Assembly (NCBI GenBank): GCA_002787455.1
Contig: PCWU01000139.1
Location: 1 to 13,994 of the forward strand
Direction of reading: 5' to 3'
Source: Gallionellaceae bacterium CG11_big_fil_rev_8_21_14_0_20_60_62
GTDB taxonomy: Bacteria; Pseudomonadota; Gammaproteobacteria; Burkholderiales; Gallionellaceae
DNA length: 13,994 bases
The notes below the pieces were generated by a model, which made no database searches, was not told where the DNA came from, and worked only from the letters and a program-made list of their open reading frames with translations. Positions 13,448 through 13,994 of this stretch are shown here, one piece after another; positions within the stretch are counted from its first letter, which is position 1, and the number at the start of each line of letters is the position of its first letter. The translations under genes and the position numbers were made by a program.

Positions 13448-13541
13448 CGAGCCTTACCCCCGGCACTTGCATCGCTTGGCTGTGGCTGCTTCCTTCCGGA
13501 CCTGACCAGGTTCACCAAAGTGCAATGCGGGGAGACCCGCC
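13446..13541 (-). ncRNA. ffs: 4.5S RNA, bacterial small signal recognition particle RNA
   Basis: RNA of the signal recognition particle, which with Ffh targets nascent membrane proteins to the inner membrane. The minus strand contains the diagnostic core GGTCAGGTCCGGAAGGAAGC followed by AGCC, with the GGAA tetraloop and the asymmetric internal loops bound by the Ffh M domain. The ends GGCGGGTC (13541-13534) and GGCTCGCC (13453-13446) pair over 8 bp (two G-U pairs), and inner stems include CCCCG with CGGGG. This gives one long hairpin of about 96 nt, the normal length for the small SRP RNA. The exact ends are set from the terminal pairing and may shift by a few bases; in E. coli 4.5S RNA is processed at both ends. 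No T-run terminator follows, and pagL starts 20 bp later. The 38-bp gap upstream, up to the fumarase stop, holds a possible weak promoter (CAAAAT) only. Confidence 0.95.
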
Positions 13542-13579
13542 AAACTGTTCGAGCCGCGCAATTTTGCGCTGCTCTGAAA

Positions 13580-13994
13580 TCAAACTGTCTTGATCGGGAT
13601 CATACCGATCCGTTTCTGCCACTCCGCCGGGCCGATCTCGTGCACCGAGCGGCCTTGCGTATCCACCGCCACGGTCACCGGCATCTCATCCACCTCAAAC
13701 TCGTAGATGGCTTCCATGCCTAAATCGGCGAAGGCCGCCACTTTCGCGCTGCGGATCGCCTTCGACACCAGATAGGCGGCGCCGCCAACTGCCATCAGGT
13801 ACACCGCCGCGTGTTTTTTGATCGCCGCCAGACCGGCCTTGCCGCGCTCCGCCTTGCCGATCATGCCGATCAGGCCGGTCTCGGCCAGCATGGTCTCGGT
13901 GAACTTGTCCATGCGCGTTGCCGTGGTCGGCCCGGCCGGTCCCATCACCTCATCGCGCACCGGATCGACGGGCCCGACATAGTAAATGAATCGA
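13580..13994 (-). CDS. Class I fumarate hydratase, C-terminal part, enters from the right edge
   Basis: Iron-sulfur fumarase converting fumarate to malate in the citric acid cycle. The window holds the last 137 codons; the N-terminal catalytic/4Fe-4S region lies beyond the right edge. The frame is open to the last base, and a GTG at 13960 is internal, not a start. The visible residues match the fumarase C-terminal domain: YYVGPVDPVRDEV, MGPAGPTTATRMDKFTETML, TGLIGMIGKAERGKAGLAAI, YLMAVGGAAYLVSKAIRSAK, DLGMEAIYEFEVDEMPVTV and the ending GPAEWQKRIGMIPI. These motifs are shared with FumA/FumB and with the beta subunit of L(+)-tartrate dehydratase. Which form this is depends on the missing part; fusion-type class I fumarase is likeliest because GPVDPVRDEVMGPAGPTTATR matches it best. 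It ends 38 bp before the SRP RNA. Confidence 0.9.
   Translation of the reverse strand, partial: RFIYYVGPVDPVRDEVMGPAGPTTATRMDKFTETMLAETGLIGMIGKAERGKAGLAAIKKHAAVYLMAVGGAAYLVSKAIRSAKVAAFADLGMEAIYEFEVDEMPVTVAVDTQGRSVHEIGPAEWQKRIGMIPIKTV

Noticed and set aside
13426..13518. Longer PagL-like reading starting at 13518
   Set aside because: It would run through most of the SRP RNA gene and put 31 residues before a clear signal peptide; the ATG at 13425 has a strong GGAGGG.
13541..13588. Direct repeat CAAACTGT at 13541 and 13581
   Set aside because: Eight bases repeated 40 bp apart; one copy is in the 3' end of the fumarase gene. Too short to separate from chance.

Overview
The window is about 14 kb of gene-dense chromosome with few gaps. 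It reads as a betaproteobacterium, plausibly in the Nitrosomonadales/Gallionellales. That placement is inference from gene order and from how the proteins read, not from a search. Support comes from the rpoE-rseA-rseB-rseC-mucD-lepA order divergent from nadB, a small 4.5S RNA next to dnaX-ybaB-recR, and the fairly even high GC content. I see no phage genes, insertion sequence, tRNA, rRNA operon or CRISPR array. The longest stretch without a gene is the roughly 180 bp between rpoE and nadB.

Left block (1-4365, all minus strand): the envelope-stress locus. Reading in the direction of transcription it holds the extracytoplasmic sigma factor RpoE/AlgU, the membrane anti-sigma factor RseA/MucA, its periplasmic partner RseB/MucB, the membrane protein RseC/MucC, a periplasmic PDZ serine protease (MucD/DegP type), and then the start of lepA (elongation factor 4), which leaves the window. 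The genes overlap or lie within 35 bp of each other as far as the protease. A 15-bp inverted repeat followed by a T-run separates the protease from lepA. The divergent gene on the plus strand is nadB (L-aspartate oxidase, NAD synthesis).

Middle block (6121-9424, minus strand): four closely spaced genes, in order a membrane class III nucleotide-cyclase homologue with a PEGA-like C-terminus, a small lipoprotein resembling T6SS-associated TssQ, a Ser/Thr kinase held by a membrane segment at its extreme C-terminus, and a small two-helix membrane protein of YgfX type whose 3' end overlaps that of nadB. This is the accessory, signalling-like part of the window and the best candidate for an undescribed system. 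The cyclase has unusual residues at the two positions that normally select the purine.

Right block (9519-13994, minus strand): a fumarase class I C-terminus entering from the right edge, the 4.5S SRP RNA, a PagL-like outer-membrane lipid A deacylase, dnaX, ybaB/ebfC, recR and rluB, almost all abutting or overlapping. The ribosome-binding site of pagL can pair with the 3' end of the SRP RNA. The middle block follows rluB after 94 bp, so it could be partly expressed by read-through or from its own weak promoter.
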